NCBI GenBank assembly: GCA_044508625.1
Contig: JBIQHJ010000003.1
Coordinates: 94,595-158,594, forward strand
Length of the DNA: 64,000 nt
DNA from: Castellaniella sp044508625
Lineage (GTDB): Bacteria; Pseudomonadota; Gammaproteobacteria; Burkholderiales; Burkholderiaceae_B
Direction: 5' to 3'
Shown one piece after another: positions 15,335 through 23,642 of the stretch (its first letter is position 1; every line of letters starts with the position of its first letter). A program made the translations under genes and the position numbers. The notes beneath the pieces are model-generated. The model saw only the letters and a list, made by a program, of their open reading frames with translations, was not told where the DNA came from and made no database searches.

Positions 15335-16321
15335 TTACTTCGCCGCCTGGATTTCCTCGTAGAGCTTTTCGCCGTCCGGGATTGCCTTGAAAAGCTCGAA
15401 CTTCACGCCCTCGAGGGCCTTCTTGATGTCCGCCCGATCGCTGTCGATGATGGTCATGCCCGATTTCCGGATGTCGGCCATGGCCTGCTCGTAGGTCTGC
15501 TTATAGAATCCGGCCGAATAGGTCATCGTTTCCGCGGAGGCCTCTTGCAGCAGCTTTTGCGTCTCGGGAGGCAGGGCGTCCCATTTCTTTTTCGAGTACA
15601 CCAGCAGGGCCGGGAGGTATTGCGTCTTCGTCAGGTTGAAGTACTTGGCGACCTCGGTGAACTTGTCCAGGGTCACGCTTTCGGGCGAGAAGTCCCCGCC
15701 GTCCACCACTCCCTGCTGCATGGCCAGGTAGACCTCGTTGTACGCCATGGGCGTCGGCTGCGAGCCGAGGGCCTCGTAGGTCTTGACGTAGCCCGGGGCC
15801 TGCATGACGCGCAGCTTCAGGCCCGCGAGGTCCTGCGCGTTGCGGATGGGCTTCGTGGAGGCGAGATCGCGTTCGATCGCATAGAGGAAATCGAGGCCGA
15901 TCAGGCCGTACTTGGGCAGCATGTCCAGGTACTTGCGCCCGACGGGGCCGGCGAGGACTTTGTTGGCCTGCTCGATATCGTCGAACAGATAGGGAATGTC
16001 AAAGATCGTGTACGCCTTTACGGTCGGGCCCAGGACGGCCTGGGCCGTGATGAGCATGTCGAGCGAGCCCAGGCGCGCCGCCTGGATCATCTTGACCTCG
16101 CCACCGAGCTGCGATTGCGGGAATACGTTCACCTTGATGTCGCCGTTGGATTTCTTGGCGACGATCTCCGCGAACTTGTGCGAGGTCAGGTCGTAAGGGC
16201 TGTTGGGCGGCTGCGTGTGGCCGAGCTGCAGCTCCAGGCTGGCGGCCTGCGCGCCGAAGGCCAGGCTCGCCAGGACGGCGGCGAACGCAAGCTTGGCCGA
16301 GGAAAAATTCATTCCGGACAT
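15335..16321 (-). CDS. TRAP transporter substrate-binding protein, DctP family
   Basis: A 328-residue periplasmic protein with a signal peptide ending at GAQA-A near residue 26. It has NVFPQSQLGGEVKMIQA and LKLRVMQAPGYVKTYEALG (the Arg that holds the ligand carboxylate), then the QQGVVDGGDFSPES closing loop. AGGAGG lies 5 nt before the start. It closely resembles the DctP at 31816, which shares QLGGEVKMIQ, GFVKTYEALG and AQPTPMAY, so both probably bind similar carboxylates. It is part of the LacI-controlled operon; the TRAP order here, in transcription, is Q-M-P. Confidence 0.92.
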   Translation of the reverse strand: MSGMNFSSAKLAFAAVLASLAFGAQAASLELQLGHTQPPNSPYDLTSHKFAEIVAKKSNGDIKVNVFPQSQLGGEVKMIQAARLGSLDMLITAQAVLGPTVKAYTIFDIPYLFDDIEQANKVLAGPVGRKYLDMLPKYGLIGLDFLYAIERDLASTKPIRNAQDLAGLKLRVMQAPGYVKTYEALGSQPTPMAYNEVYLAMQQGVVDGGDFSPESVTLDKFTEVAKYFNLTKTQYLPALLVYSKKKWDALPPETQKLLQEASAETMTYSAGFYKQTYEQAMADIRKSGMTIIDSDRADIKKALEGVKFELFKAIPDGEKLYEEIQAAK

Positions 16322-16337
16322 GTCACTCCTCCTTTGG

Positions 16338-17612
16338 TTACTTGATCAAGAACAGACTGAGCGAGGGTAGGTAGGAAAGAACCAGCACGTCGCAGACCAG
16401 CACGCACAGGAATGCGAACAATGGCCGCATCAGCCGCTCCATACTGATGCGCGCGACCTGGCAAACGATGAAGAGATTGACGCCCACCGGCGGCGTCACC
16501 ATGCCGACGGCGAGGTTGACGATCATGATGACCCCGAAGTGGATCGGGTCGACGCCGTACAGGACGGCCACCGGCGCCAGGATGGGGCCCAGGATCATGA
16601 TGGATGCCAGGGTCTCCATGAACATCCCGACGATGAACAGCAGGATGTTGACCAGCAGCAGGAAGACGATGGGATCGTCCGAGAATGCGGCGATGGCCGC
16701 GCCGACCTTCTGAGGCACCTGGTTGATGGTGAGGATGTAGGCGAAGATCGCCGCAAAGGCCACCAGCAGCAGCACGACGGACGAGATCAGCGCGGAGCGC
16801 CCGAAGATCTCGAGCAGCTCGCCCCACTTGAGTTCCCGGTATACGAAAATGCCCACCACCACGCCGTAGACCACGGCGATGACCGACGCCTCGGTCGGCG
16901 TGAACCATCCGGAATAGATGCCGCCCAGGATCAGCAGGGGCATGATGATGGCGAACAGGGCGTCGCGCAGCGCGGGTCCCAGGCCGATGACCCACCCGGC
17001 CAGGCCGATCCCGTCGCCTGGATCGTAGCCGCGCCTGCGCGCGATGATGTAGACGGTGAGGATCAGGGACAGCCCGATGAGGATGCCGGGGATGATTCCC
17101 GCGATGAACAGGTCGCCGATCGAGATGTTCATCGAGGTGGCGTAGATGATCATCGGGATCGAGGGCGGAATGATGACGCCCAGCTCGCCCGAGGACGCCG
17201 TGATCGCGGCGGCGAAATTCCTCGGGTATTTCCTTTTTTCCATTTCAGGAATCAGCATGGACCCGATGGCGGCCGCCGTGGCGGACGAGGATCCCGACAT
17301 GGTCGCGAAGAACATGGACGTCAGGACGACGACCGCGCCCAGGCCACCGGTGATCCAGCCGACGATCGCCTGCGCCAGGTTGACGAGCCGGCGCGCGATG
17401 CCGCCCTTCTGCATGAGATTGCCGGCCAGTATGAAGAACGGCACCGCCAGCAGGCTGAACGAGTCCAGGGATTCGAAGGCACTGGATGCCAGCATCATCA
17501 TGGGTTCGCCCCGGTACTGCAGGGCGAGCAGCGACGAGAAACCCAGCGCGACGGCGATGGGCATGCTCAGCGCCATGAAGACAATCAGACTTCCGACGAG
17601 GACGAGTATCAT
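16338..17612 (-). CDS. TRAP transporter large permease, DctM family
   Basis: A 424-residue polytopic permease. It shows ESLDSFSLLAVPFFILAGN (the classic DctM N-terminal signature), TSMFFATMSGSSSATAAAIGS, GELGVIIPPSIPMIIY and VTPPVGVNLFIVCQ. Its start overlaps the stop of the DctQ gene by 4 nt (ATGA). It forms the membrane channel of the Na+-coupled carboxylate importer. The closest relative in the window is the DctM at 30510, which shares the EALDSFALLAVPFYVLAGNLM region, in line with the similarity of their DctP partners. Confidence 0.94.
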   Translation of the reverse strand: MILVLVGSLIVFMALSMPIAVALGFSSLLALQYRGEPMMMLASSAFESLDSFSLLAVPFFILAGNLMQKGGIARRLVNLAQAIVGWITGGLGAVVVLTSMFFATMSGSSSATAAAIGSMLIPEMEKRKYPRNFAAAITASSGELGVIIPPSIPMIIYATSMNISIGDLFIAGIIPGILIGLSLILTVYIIARRRGYDPGDGIGLAGWVIGLGPALRDALFAIIMPLLILGGIYSGWFTPTEASVIAVVYGVVVGIFVYRELKWGELLEIFGRSALISSVVLLLVAFAAIFAYILTINQVPQKVGAAIAAFSDDPIVFLLLVNILLFIVGMFMETLASIMILGPILAPVAVLYGVDPIHFGVIMIVNLAVGMVTPPVGVNLFIVCQVARISMERLMRPLFAFLCVLVCDVLVLSYLPSLSLFLIK

Positions 17613-18205
17613 TTTGGCGATCCCTCTTGGGCGGCGGTCGCATATTGGTTGACGAGATCGTCGATCTCGGCTTCTTCGCTGGCTGCGAAACGGATGTCCT
17701 TGCCCATGGAGCGGGCCTCGAGGATCAAGGCGATCGTATTGAGCGCCATCAGCAGGCCGCCGACCATCATCGCCGCAAAGACCATGGACATCGGGATGTC
17801 CATGACCGGCGACATCTCGATCTGGCCGAACTCGGCCCAGCGTTTGCCGATCACCATCAGCAGCAGGTAGAACACGATGGAGAGCGCGTGGACGAAGTAC
17901 TTTGCCGGCTGCCCGATGGCGGCCGGCACGTGCTTGATGAGGATGTCGATGCCGATCAACTGCCCGGTACGCGACCCGACGCCGCCGGCGATGAAAACCG
18001 TCCAGATGAGGAGGTAGCGGGCGAGCTCGTCGGTCCAGGGCGCGGCGATGTGGAAATTCAGGTGGGCAAAGATGAACCGGATCAGGATCCCGAAGAAGAT
18101 CGAGACCACCATGATCGCGAATGCCAGGCCGCAGAGCCTGATCAGCAGGGCGTTGAGCCGGTCCATGAATCGGACGAACGGCGGCAGGGGTCTTTTTCTT
18201 GTCAT
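17609..18205 (-). CDS. TRAP transporter small permease, DctQ family
   Basis: A 198-residue protein with four predicted membrane helices, beginning after a basic N-terminus (MTRKRPLPPF). The PWTDELARYLLIWTVFIAGG segment is the DctQ signature, with the invariant Glu-Leu-Ala-Arg. A hydrophilic acidic C-terminal tail of about 25 residues follows the last helix. It lies 10 nt after the CoA-transferase gene in the direction of transcription and overlaps the large permease start by 4 nt, so all are cotranscribed. Confidence 0.9.
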   Translation of the reverse strand: MTRKRPLPPFVRFMDRLNALLIRLCGLAFAIMVVSIFFGILIRFIFAHLNFHIAAPWTDELARYLLIWTVFIAGGVGSRTGQLIGIDILIKHVPAAIGQPAKYFVHALSIVFYLLLMVIGKRWAEFGQIEMSPVMDIPMSMVFAAMMVGGLLMALNTIALILEARSMGKDIRFAASEEAEIDDLVNQYATAAQEGSPK

Positions 18206-18215
18206 GGCATCGTCC

Positions 18216-19448
18216 TCATTGCGTCCTGGCGGCGGGCTCGTCCGCCTTCCACTCTCGTCCCGGGGCCTCGTCCGGGACGCCCACGATGCCCTGCGCGATC
18301 AGGTGCTCGATCTCGTCTTGCGCGCAGCCGATCCCCTCGAGAATCTCGCGGCTGTGCGTGCCGGCCGAAAGGGCCAGCGTATGCAGCGGCGGGACCTTGC
18401 CGTCGTAGCGTATCGGGTGGTTGACCAGGGTCGCGGTCCTGCCGTCGACCTCGATCCTGCGGAACACCTCGTTGTGCAGCGCCTGCGGGTCCCGGGCGAG
18501 ATCGTCGTAGTCCTGGATGGGGGCATACCATAGCGACAGCGCGTCGAATGCCTCGCTGATCTGGGCGATGGTGCGGCGCGCGACGGCGGCGGCGACCTCG
18601 CGGGCGTAATCGTCGCGGTCCTCGAAGCGGTTCAGGGAGGCCATCGCCATCAGGGCGTCGCTGCCGAGGGCTTGCGCGAGCTTCACCGGATCGACATTGG
18701 AGATGGCCACGAAGCCGTCGAGGGCCTCGTAGACCCCGTAGGGCGACTGGTGGAACCACGTGGCGAGGTGCTCGTCGCGCTGCAGCTTGGACCGGGTGAA
18801 GCCCCCGCACAGGTAGCCGGTCAGGGCCTCGGACTGGAGGTCGATGCCCGCGTTGAACAGGCTGCCCTCGACCCTCGTGCCCACGCCCGTTTGCAGGCGC
18901 TTGACGTAGGCGCCCAGGATGCCCATGGCGAGCAGGGCGGCCCCGTGCTGGTCGATGGCCGCGCAGCCCACGGGCGTCGGCCGGGACGGGTGGCCGGTCG
19001 TGGCCATCAACCCGGTGCGGGCCTGGAGCAGCAAGTCCTGGCCGGGCTTTCCGGCCATGGGTCCCGAGCCGCCGAACCCCGTGGCCGAGGCATAGATCAG
19101 GCCGGGCTTGTGCGCTTTCAGGGTCTCGTAGCCCAGCCCGAGCCGGTCCATGACCCCGACCCGGAAATTCTCGACCAGCACGTCGGCGTCCTCGAGGAGC
19201 CTGAAGAAAATGTCCCTGCCTTGCTCCGCCTTCAGGTTCAGGGCCAGGCTGCGCTTGTTCTTGTTGGCGCACATGTAGAAGGCGCTGACCTCGCCGACGT
19301 ACACGTCGGCGCCCGACCACGCGCGCTCGAAGGCGCCCCCGATCGGCTCCAGCTTGATGACGTCGGCCCCCATGTCCGCCAGGTACTGCACGGCGCCGGG
19401 GCCCTGCAAGTAATGGCAAAGACTGAGGATTTTCATCTGGCTCAACAT
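18216..19448 (-). CDS. CaiB/BaiF family III CoA-transferase with Asn at the expected catalytic Asp
   Basis: A 410-residue family III CoA-transferase (GADVIKLEPIGG, DADVLVENFRVGVMDRLGLGY, ATGFGGSGP). At the place where the nucleophilic Asp normally sits in S-L/M-x-D-A, this protein reads GSLFNAGIDLQ, so the residue is Asn and the next Asp is four residues later. Other members of the family may share NAxxDLQ, so this could mark a subfamily. ATG 19448 has GCAGGGA upstream; a longer start at 19538 would run through the palindromic operator at 19523. It is the first gene of the six-gene operon down to 13195 and probably converts the imported acid into its CoA ester. Confidence 0.86.
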   Translation of the reverse strand: MLSQMKILSLCHYLQGPGAVQYLADMGADVIKLEPIGGAFERAWSGADVYVGEVSAFYMCANKNKRSLALNLKAEQGRDIFFRLLEDADVLVENFRVGVMDRLGLGYETLKAHKPGLIYASATGFGGSGPMAGKPGQDLLLQARTGLMATTGHPSRPTPVGCAAIDQHGAALLAMGILGAYVKRLQTGVGTRVEGSLFNAGIDLQSEALTGYLCGGFTRSKLQRDEHLATWFHQSPYGVYEALDGFVAISNVDPVKLAQALGSDALMAMASLNRFEDRDDYAREVAAAVARRTIAQISEAFDALSLWYAPIQDYDDLARDPQALHNEVFRRIEVDGRTATLVNHPIRYDGKVPPLHTLALSAGTHSREILEGIGCAQDEIEHLIAQGIVGVPDEAPGREWKADEPAARTQ

Positions 19449-19522
19449 TGTCCCTGCTCCGTGCGGCGGCCGGCCGCGGTGGGTGGATTGGTTCGTGGAA
19501 ATGATTTTCTGCCTTGTTTTTG

Positions 19523-19538
19523 ATGAAATCGATTTCAT
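19523..19538. promoter_or_regulatory. Perfect 16-bp palindrome, putative LacI-family operator (site 2)
   Basis: ATGAAATCGATTTCAT is a perfect inverted repeat with a central CG step. It lies 75 bp before the start of the CoA-transferase operon and 98 bp from a second, weaker copy. It is the best of five related sites, all in front of genes of this cluster. The LacI-family gene is divergent from this operon. Confidence 0.72.
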
Positions 19539-19620
19539 TCATCAGCTTAATTCTTTAGAATAATCGTTGTCAATATGAGGGAAATCCCTTGAATCGCTAG
19601 GCCAGTAATGAGGTACGGTG

Positions 19621-19636
19621 ATGAAAACGATCTCAT
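19621..19636. promoter_or_regulatory. Putative LacI-family operator (site 3, regulator autoregulation)
   Basis: ATGAAAACGATCTCAT matches the site-2 palindrome at 14 of 16 positions. It lies 121 bp before the regulator start at 19757. Its 98-bp spacing from site 2 would suit looping or separate control of the two divergent promoters. Confidence 0.55.
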
Positions 19637-19756
19637 CCATGGAGGGCGAAATGCCTCTACAATCACCCTGTGGCGGGGGCTGCGATCGGGGTTCCGGCGT
19701 CCAATGTATGATTCCGGCTATGTGTGCAACTGTCTGGCATCCAAGAGAAATCCTCG

Positions 19757-20860
19757 ATGAATAGCAAGAAATCCGTCTCGGGAGGCCGCAAGGTCTTGCT
19801 GAGGGATGTCGCGGCGGGAGCGAACGTGTCCATCACCACCGCCTCCAGGGCGTTGACGCAGCCGCACAAGGTCCAGCCCGAAACGCTGGCGCGGATCAAG
19901 GCGGCGGCCCTCAAGCTCGGATACATGCCCAATGGCGCCGCCCGTGCCCTGCGTTCGCGGCGCACGCGGCTGATCGGCACGGTGTTGCCGACGCTGGACT
20001 ATGCGATCTACATCCCGCAGGTCGAGGCGCTGCAGCGCGTCCTCAGCGCCAACGGCTATTCCTTGCTGGTCACGGCCTCCGGATACTCGCTGCAAGGCGA
20101 ATTCGAGCAGGCGCGCACGCTGATCGAGCGCGGGGTCGAGGGGCTGGTCCTGATCGGGGGCATCCATCACCCCGACCTGGCATCGATGCTCGAGGAAAAC
20201 GACATTCCCGCGGTGTCCACGTATACCTACCGCGCGGATGGGCGGTATCCCTGCGTGGGGTTCGACAATGTCTTGGTGGCGCGCAAGGCCATCAATCATT
20301 TCGTCGATCTGGGCCATGAACGCATCGCGATGATTGCCGGGATCACAAGGGACAACGACCGCGCGAGCGAGCGCGTCGAGGGCTTCAAGGCCGCGCTGGC
20401 GGCGGCCGGGCTGCCGCTGGTCCCGGGATACCTGATCGAAAAGCCGTACACCGTGGCGGCCGGCCGCGAGGCCCTGCGCAGCCTGATGGCGCTGCAACAG
20501 CCGCCGACGGCGATCTTCTGCGCGTCCGACGTGCTGGCGTTCGGCGTGCTCGTCGAATGCGCCAGCAAAGGCATCGAGGTGCCGGGCAGGATGTCGGTCA
20601 TCGGCTTCGACAACCTCGAGCTCTGCGCGCATTTCCCGCCGGGCATCACCACCATCGAGGTGCCCGCCACCGCGATGGGCGAGGGCGCCGCGCAGTACCT
20701 GGTGGCCCGATTGTCCGGGCATGCGGCCACCGAGCACGTGGAACTGCAGGCCGACCTGATCCTGCGCTCCACCACCGCGCCGCCCATGAGGGCCGCGCGC
20801 GCACCCGCCGGGCGGGCGCGCAAGTCTGGAGAGGGGCGAGGCGGCGCGAGGCGAGGCTAG
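19757..20860 (+). CDS. LacI family transcriptional regulator
   Basis: A 367-residue repressor. The N-terminal helix-turn-helix (residues about 14-60) reads LLRDVAAGANVSITTASRAL, followed by the hinge helix NGAARALRSRRT. The periplasmic-binding-protein-like core carries LVLIGGIHHP, VGFDNV, PTAIFCASDVLAFG and VIGFDNLELC, all standard ligand-domain landmarks. The C-terminal 30 residues are very basic (RKSGEGRGGARR-like). An in-frame GTG at 19724 would add 11 residues; ATG 19757 fits LacI starts better. It is flanked by five related palindromes across 12.3-23.0 kb and is the probable regulator of the whole cluster. Members of this group sense sugar acids or other carboxylates; the ligand is unknown. 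Confidence 0.92.
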   Translation: MNSKKSVSGGRKVLLRDVAAGANVSITTASRALTQPHKVQPETLARIKAAALKLGYMPNGAARALRSRRTRLIGTVLPTLDYAIYIPQVEALQRVLSANGYSLLVTASGYSLQGEFEQARTLIERGVEGLVLIGGIHHPDLASMLEENDIPAVSTYTYRADGRYPCVGFDNVLVARKAINHFVDLGHERIAMIAGITRDNDRASERVEGFKAALAAAGLPLVPGYLIEKPYTVAAGREALRSLMALQQPPTAIFCASDVLAFGVLVECASKGIEVPGRMSVIGFDNLELCAHFPPGITTIEVPATAMGEGAAQYLVARLSGHAATEHVELQADLILRSTTAPPMRAARAPAGRARKSGEGRGGARRG

Positions 20861-20947
20861 CCGGCCTGGATGCCCGCAGTGCCAGCGGGCCGAGGCCGGT
20901 GCCGACGAGGTGGGCCTGGTGCCTCTCGATGCCCGCGTTTTTTGAGG

Positions 20948-21754
20948 TCAGCGTCCCTGGTAACGAGGCTGGCGCTTTTCCAGGAAGGCCCGCAGGCCTT
21001 CCTGACTGTCGGCGGTCGCAAAGACGTCGGCGACGCGATCCCTTTCGAAGCGCAGCCCCTCGGAGAGCGGCAGCTCGAACGCCGCCCTGGCCGCGCGCTT
21101 GGCCAGTTGCACCGACAGCGTGGCATGCGCCGCGATCTGCGTGCCGATCTCGACCGCGCGCGCGACGGCGCGGTCGGGGGCGACCACTTCCGAGACCAGA
21201 CCGGCCTCGAGGGCGCGCCGGGCCTCGATGGAGTGTCCGGTGAGGATCATCTGCATGGCGAGGGATTTGCCGACCGCCCGCGGCAGGCGCTGCGTGCCGC
21301 CATCGCCGGGGATGAGGCCGATCCCGATCTCGGCCTGGCGAAACAGCGCCCCCTCGCCCGCGATGATGATGTCGCACAGCATCGCGAGCTCGCAGCCGCC
21401 GCCCAGCGCGTGGCCGTTGACCGCCGCGATCAGCGGCTTGGGGTAGTCCTGGATGAACGCCCAATGGGCCAGGCGTTCGGGGTCCAGGTACCAGTCCAGG
21501 CCCCGCGTGGCCATGCCCGAGATGTCCGAGCCCGCGGAAAAGACGCGGAGCGAGCCGGTGAGGACGATGCACGCGATCGAGTCATCGTCCCGGGCCTCCG
21601 CCAGGTATCCGGACAATTGGGACAGCAGCTCCGGGCTCAGGGCGTTCGCCTTGGCCGGACGGTTCAGCGTCAGCACGAGGACGCCGGGCGCCGCCGCCCG
21701 CCGCAGGACGAGCGCGTCGCCGTCCGGGGCTTGCGAATGGCTTTCGCCGCCCAT
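20948..21754 (-). CDS. Enoyl-CoA hydratase/isomerase family protein
   Basis: A 268-residue crotonase. It has RVFSAGSDISGM (first oxyanion-hole segment), NGHALGGGCELAMLCD (second), and AEIGIGLIPGDGGTQRLPR, where the family Glu and the GDGGTQRL loop sit. It hydrates or isomerises enoyl-CoA. It begins 1 bp after the end of the upstream DHDPS-family gene, forming a two-gene minus-strand operon behind LacI-type site 4. With the acyl-CoA dehydrogenase of the neighbouring operon it would give a beta-oxidation-like pair. Ser rather than Ala/Gly in SAGSD is a small difference of no clear meaning. Confidence 0.92.
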   Translation of the reverse strand: MGGESHSQAPDGDALVLRRAAAPGVLVLTLNRPAKANALSPELLSQLSGYLAEARDDDSIACIVLTGSLRVFSAGSDISGMATRGLDWYLDPERLAHWAFIQDYPKPLIAAVNGHALGGGCELAMLCDIIIAGEGALFRQAEIGIGLIPGDGGTQRLPRAVGKSLAMQMILTGHSIEARRALEAGLVSEVVAPDRAVARAVEIGTQIAAHATLSVQLAKRAARAAFELPLSEGLRFERDRVADVFATADSQEGLRAFLEKRQPRYQGR

Positions 21755-21755
21755 G

Positions 21756-22721
21756 TCAGCGGGCGTCCGAGTTGTGGTAGACGGTCTCGCGCGTCAAGCC
21801 CGCCTGCTCGAGCCATTGGGCGAGACGCCGGGGATCGTCGATCGCCTTCAGCGGCGGGCGGACGTGGGCGGCGGGCAGGCGGCCGAGCATCACCAGGGCC
21901 TCCTTCATGCGTGCCTGCCAGTCGATGTAGGGCTGGGCGTAGAACGCCTGCACGGCGGCATAGACCCGCTCGCCGACGGACTCGCAGCGGGCCTTGTCGC
22001 CCTGCTGGTAGGCCTCGAACAAGGCGACTTGCAGGTCGGCGACCACGCTGCCGGCGCCCGAGATGATGCCGCGCACCCCCATGGCGAGGGAACCCATCAG
22101 CCATGAGGAATGGGTCGTCAGCACGGACACCGGGCGCGACAGGGCATGCAGCGTCCGGATCTGCTTTTCGTGCAGCGCGGGCTCCGAGCACAGGTCCTTG
22201 ATCGCGACGAGGGTGGGCACCGACTCGCAGACCTTCACCAGGGTGTCCAGGGAGAGCTGGAGCCCCGTCCATTTCGGAAACTGGAACAGGACGATGGGCA
22301 GGTCCGTCGCGTCGCCGAGCGCGCGGTAATAGTCGACGAACAGTTCGGGACGGTCTTCGCCCCTGAACATCAGCACGTTGGGCGGAAAGGCCAGCAGGCA
22401 GGAGGCGCCGCCCTGCTTGGCCATGCGGGCCAGCCGCTGCGCCTGCTGCGTGCTTTCGGTGTAGACGCCGCAGATGATGGGCGTGCGGTCGCCGGCCGCG
22501 TCCATGGTGAGGTCGAGCGCGCGCCGCTGCTCGTCGAAGGACAGGGCGTGGACCTCGGCGGCATGGCCGTTGATCGTGAGGGCCGTCACGCCGCGGATGC
22601 CGCAGAGATCCGCCAGGTGCCGCTTGTAGGATGCCTCGTCGATCGACAGATCGGCGTTGAACGGCATGAGGACCGCGGGGATCACCCCGGCGGGAACGTA
22701 TGGCGATCCTTTCTGATTCAT
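21756..22721 (-). CDS. Dihydrodipicolinate synthase/N-acetylneuraminate lyase family protein
   Basis: A 321-residue TIM-barrel class I aldolase. The Schiff-base lysine is in LVAIKDLC (Lys175 from this start). The usual Tyr of the Y-N-x-P motif is replaced: the segment reads VLFQFPKWTG, with Phe where Tyr helps protonation. The glycine-rich G-T/S-T-G-E carboxylate loop is also changed (TINGHAAEVH). These changes argue against true dihydrodipicolinate synthase and for a lyase or dehydratase with an unusual substrate. ATG 22721 is chosen because a longer start (22787) would include the palindromic operator at 22759. It is cotranscribed with the enoyl-CoA hydratase gene. Confidence 0.84.
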   Translation of the reverse strand: MNQKGSPYVPAGVIPAVLMPFNADLSIDEASYKRHLADLCGIRGVTALTINGHAAEVHALSFDEQRRALDLTMDAAGDRTPIICGVYTESTQQAQRLARMAKQGGASCLLAFPPNVLMFRGEDRPELFVDYYRALGDATDLPIVLFQFPKWTGLQLSLDTLVKVCESVPTLVAIKDLCSEPALHEKQIRTLHALSRPVSVLTTHSSWLMGSLAMGVRGIISGAGSVVADLQVALFEAYQQGDKARCESVGERVYAAVQAFYAQPYIDWQARMKEALVMLGRLPAAHVRPPLKAIDDPRRLAQWLEQAGLTRETVYHNSDAR

Positions 22722-22758
22722 CTCGGGCTCCGGCGAAGACAAGTATAAGTGGAATTCG

Positions 22759-22774
22759 ATGGTATCGATTTCAT
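22759..22774. promoter_or_regulatory. Putative LacI-family operator (site 4)
   Basis: ATGGTATCGATTTCAT matches the site-2 palindrome at 14 of 16 positions. It lies 37 bp before the start of the DHDPS-family gene, where a repressor would block transcription or the promoter. Confidence 0.58.
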
Positions 22775-22797
22775 TCAGTCCGGTCAATATGGAAAAA

Positions 22798-22821
22798 CAC
22801 GGTCCGTACGCACGGACCGTG
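22798..22821. repeat. Perfect 10-bp inverted repeat in the divergent spacer
   Basis: CACGGTCCGT and ACGGACCGTG are separated by ACGC, giving a 10-bp hairpin. No T-run follows on either strand, so it is not a standard terminator. It sits between LacI-type sites 4 and 5 and may be a second regulator site or an RNA structure in a leader. Confidence 0.6.
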
Positions 22822-22944
22822 CCGGCGCCCTGAAGGCCGGGGATACGCCAAGCGTCTCCAGGAATCCCCCGGTATCTACAGGGTTATCGTCGAGGGTCGA
22901 GGGAATTCTCCAATTCGGCGGCTTCGTGAGGTATCATACTCCGC

Positions 22945-22960
22945 ATGATATCGTTTTCAT
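22945..22960. promoter_or_regulatory. Putative LacI-family operator (site 5)
   Basis: ATGATATCGTTTTCAT matches the site-2 palindrome at 14 of 16 positions. It precedes the MaoC gene by about 150 bp, with a six-unit tandem repeat between them that would fall in the transcript leader. Confidence 0.55.
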
Positions 22961-23002
22961 CCGCGGGGCGAGCTTCTCAACGATATCGGAACTTTCCAAC
23001 GA

Positions 23003-23098
23003 CAATCGGACACGGCAGTCACCAGACGCGGCGGACACCGGACACGGCAGGCGCCGGACACGGCGGACACTGGACATGGCAGACACCGGACACGGCAA
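23003..23098. repeat. Minisatellite: six tandem 16-bp units
   Basis: Six consecutive 16-bp units run from 23003 to 23098 without gaps, close to ACACCGGACACGGCAG. Each differs from the next by a few substitutions. The array ends 10 bp before the MaoC start, and its last bases provide part of the AAGGAG ribosome site. It is unlike the flanking unique sequence and belongs to a series of short GC-rich arrays found in spacers across the window. Confidence 0.85.
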
Positions 23099-23108
23099 GG
23101 AGAAGGCG

Positions 23109-23564
23109 ATGCAACAGGCGGCAGGGCAGGATTTCTACCTGAAGGTGGGGGACAAGGTCTCCTTCACCAAGACGATCGGCGAAAGCGACGTCTATCTTTT
23201 CGCGGGGATCACCGGCGACCTCGCGCCGGTGCATACCAACCAGCAGTACATGCGGAATTCGTTCTACGGCGAGCGCATCGCGCATGGGGTCCTGATCATG
23301 GGCTTCATGTCCACGACCTCGAGCATGATCGTCGCCCGCCTGCCGACGGAAGGGCAGACCACGGTGCCGGTTTCCCTGGGCTACGATCGCGTCAGGTTCC
23401 TGAAGGCCGCACTGATCGGCGACACGGTCACCGTCGACTACGAGGTCGTGGCGATCGACCCCGCCCGGGGCCGCAGCACCGCGTCGGTGACGGTGCGCAA
23501 CCAGCACGGCGAGCAGGTCGCCGTCGCGCAGCACATCCTGAAGTGGGTGCCGAACGACCGATAG
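23109..23564 (+). CDS. MaoC-like (hot-dog fold) enoyl-CoA hydratase
   Basis: A 151-residue single hot-dog protein with the R-hydratase signature: Asp38 and His43 in FAGITGDLAPVHTN, then the GERIAHGVLIMG helix. AAGGAG precedes ATG 23109 at ideal spacing; longer in-frame starts would translate the 16-bp repeats and are rejected. It hydrates trans-2-enoyl-CoA to the (R)-3-hydroxyacyl-CoA, or a mesaconyl/itaconyl-type CoA. It lies alone on the plus strand behind LacI-type site 5. The window therefore offers two hydratases of different fold for the same putative pathway. Confidence 0.9.
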   Translation: MQQAAGQDFYLKVGDKVSFTKTIGESDVYLFAGITGDLAPVHTNQQYMRNSFYGERIAHGVLIMGFMSTTSSMIVARLPTEGQTTVPVSLGYDRVRFLKAALIGDTVTVDYEVVAIDPARGRSTASVTVRNQHGEQVAVAQHILKWVPNDR

Positions 23565-23642
23565 GGCGCGGATGACGCGATCGGGCGCCCCGGCATCCTG
23601 GCCGGGACGGCTTTCCGGAGGATCCGCTGCACGGCGGGCGTC

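Noticed and set aside
13976..16345. A 789-residue plus-strand frame over the acyl-CoA dehydrogenase and DctP genes
   Set aside because: It is antisense to two clear genes, and the peptide is biased in composition.
22749..23108. N-terminal extension of the MaoC protein
   Set aside because: The extension would translate the operator and the 16-bp repeats, while ATG 23109 has an ideal AAGGAG site.
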